Shown here in pieces: positions 6,488 to 6,687 of a stretch of DNA of 6,687 bases. Positions within the stretch are counted from its first letter, which is position 1; the number at the start of each line of letters is the position of its first letter. Under the pieces are notes generated by a model. It saw only the letters and a program-made list of their open reading frames with translations, did no database searches and was not told the DNA's origin. Location of the stretch: assembly GCA_021780275.1 (NCBI GenBank), contig JAJXZC010000275.1, positions 1-6,687 on the forward strand. Reading direction: 5' to 3'. The DNA comes from Pseudomonadota bacterium (lineage in GTDB: Bacteria; Pseudomonadota; Alphaproteobacteria; Parvibaculales; Parvibaculaceae). Both the position numbers and the translations under genes were made by a program.

Positions 6488-6687
6488 ATGACGAAAACGG
6501 TTCTGGGCGTCATTGGCGGCAGCGGCGTCTACGAATTTCCGGGCTTGAAGAGCGAGCGCTGGGAGAAGGTTTCGAGCCCTTGGGGCGAGCCTTCCGACGA
6601 GCTGCATTTCGGCGAACTGCCGACCGAGAGCGGCACCGTCGAGATGGTGTTCCTGCCGCGCCACGGCCGCGGCCATCCGCATTCGCC
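6488..6687 (+). CDS. mtnP: S-methyl-5'-thioadenosine phosphorylase, N-terminal part (cut by window edge)
   Basis: Only the first 66 residues lie in the window. MTA phosphorylase splits 5'-methylthioadenosine with phosphate into adenine and 5-methylthioribose-1-phosphate, feeding methionine and adenine salvage. VIGGSGVYEFPG (8-19) carries the phosphate-binding Gly-Gly-Ser-Gly of the family, and FLPRHGRGHPHS (55-66) is the second hallmark, with the conserved Arg-His pair. The ATG at 6488 has GAGG five bases ahead. An in-frame ATG at 6425 would add 21 residues but has no ribosome site and does not resemble the family. The 88 bp between the petABC terminator and this gene include an AT-rich patch (6409-6430) that may hold its promoter. 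A purine nucleoside phosphorylase paralogue remains possible until the rest is seen. Confidence 0.9.
   Translation, partial: MTKTVLGVIGGSGVYEFPGLKSERWEKVSSPWGEPSDELHFGELPTESGTVEMVFLPRHGRGHPHS

Noticed and set aside
5407..6513. 368-residue minus-strand open frame across petC and the terminator
   Set aside because: It runs opposite petC, through its terminator hairpin and into mtnP. No family features, and the real genes on the plus strand explain the DNA.
1..6687. Mobile element, CRISPR array, toxin-antitoxin or defence system
   Set aside because: No transposase, integrase, repeat-spacer pattern, terminal inverted repeats or defence domains were seen; all strong frames are core metabolic genes with even codon style.

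Overview
The window comes from a GC-rich alphaproteobacterium. The clues are an N-terminal twin-arginine anchor on the Rieske protein, separate petA-petB-petC genes for an alphaproteobacterial cytochrome bc1 complex, a hemN preceded by an FNR/FixK-type box, and a trmL-hemF pair divergent from petA. A Hyphomicrobiales- or Parvibaculum-like lineage would fit, but that is inference from gene order and style, and the genus cannot be fixed from sequence reading alone.

Layout, left to right. Bases 1-180 are a regulatory region with a near-perfect FNR/FixK box (55-68) upstream of hemN. hemN (181-1530, +) is the oxygen-independent coproporphyrinogen III dehydrogenase. It converges, with only 3 bp between stop codons, on a minus-strand operon that reads from right to left: trmL (2920-3411), hemF (2036-2923) and ybaK (1534-2010). 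These encode a tRNA wobble 2'-O-methyltransferase, the oxygen-dependent coproporphyrinogen III oxidase and a Cys-tRNA(Pro) deacylase-family protein. A 278-bp divergent intergenic region (3412-3689) holds several inverted repeats and separates trmL from petA. petA-petB-petC (3690-6348, +) encode the three catalytic subunits of the ubiquinol:cytochrome c oxidoreductase. A strong intrinsic terminator (6373-6399) closes this operon. The 5' end of mtnP, for S-methyl-5'-thioadenosine phosphorylase, begins at 6488 and runs off the window.

How the genes fit together. hemN and hemF are unrelated enzymes for the same step, coproporphyrinogen III to protoporphyrinogen IX, working without and with oxygen. 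Only hemN carries an anaerobic-activator box, so the locus looks like a two-way oxygen switch for haem supply. The adjacent bc1 complex uses haem (two b haems and one c haem), a plausible reason for the neighbourhood to be kept together, though no direct co-regulation is visible.

All long open frames other than the eight genes listed are shadows of these genes. Nothing here looks like a mobile element, CRISPR array, RNA gene or undescribed multi-gene system. It is a well-ordered core-metabolism region, and the points most worth a second look are regulatory.
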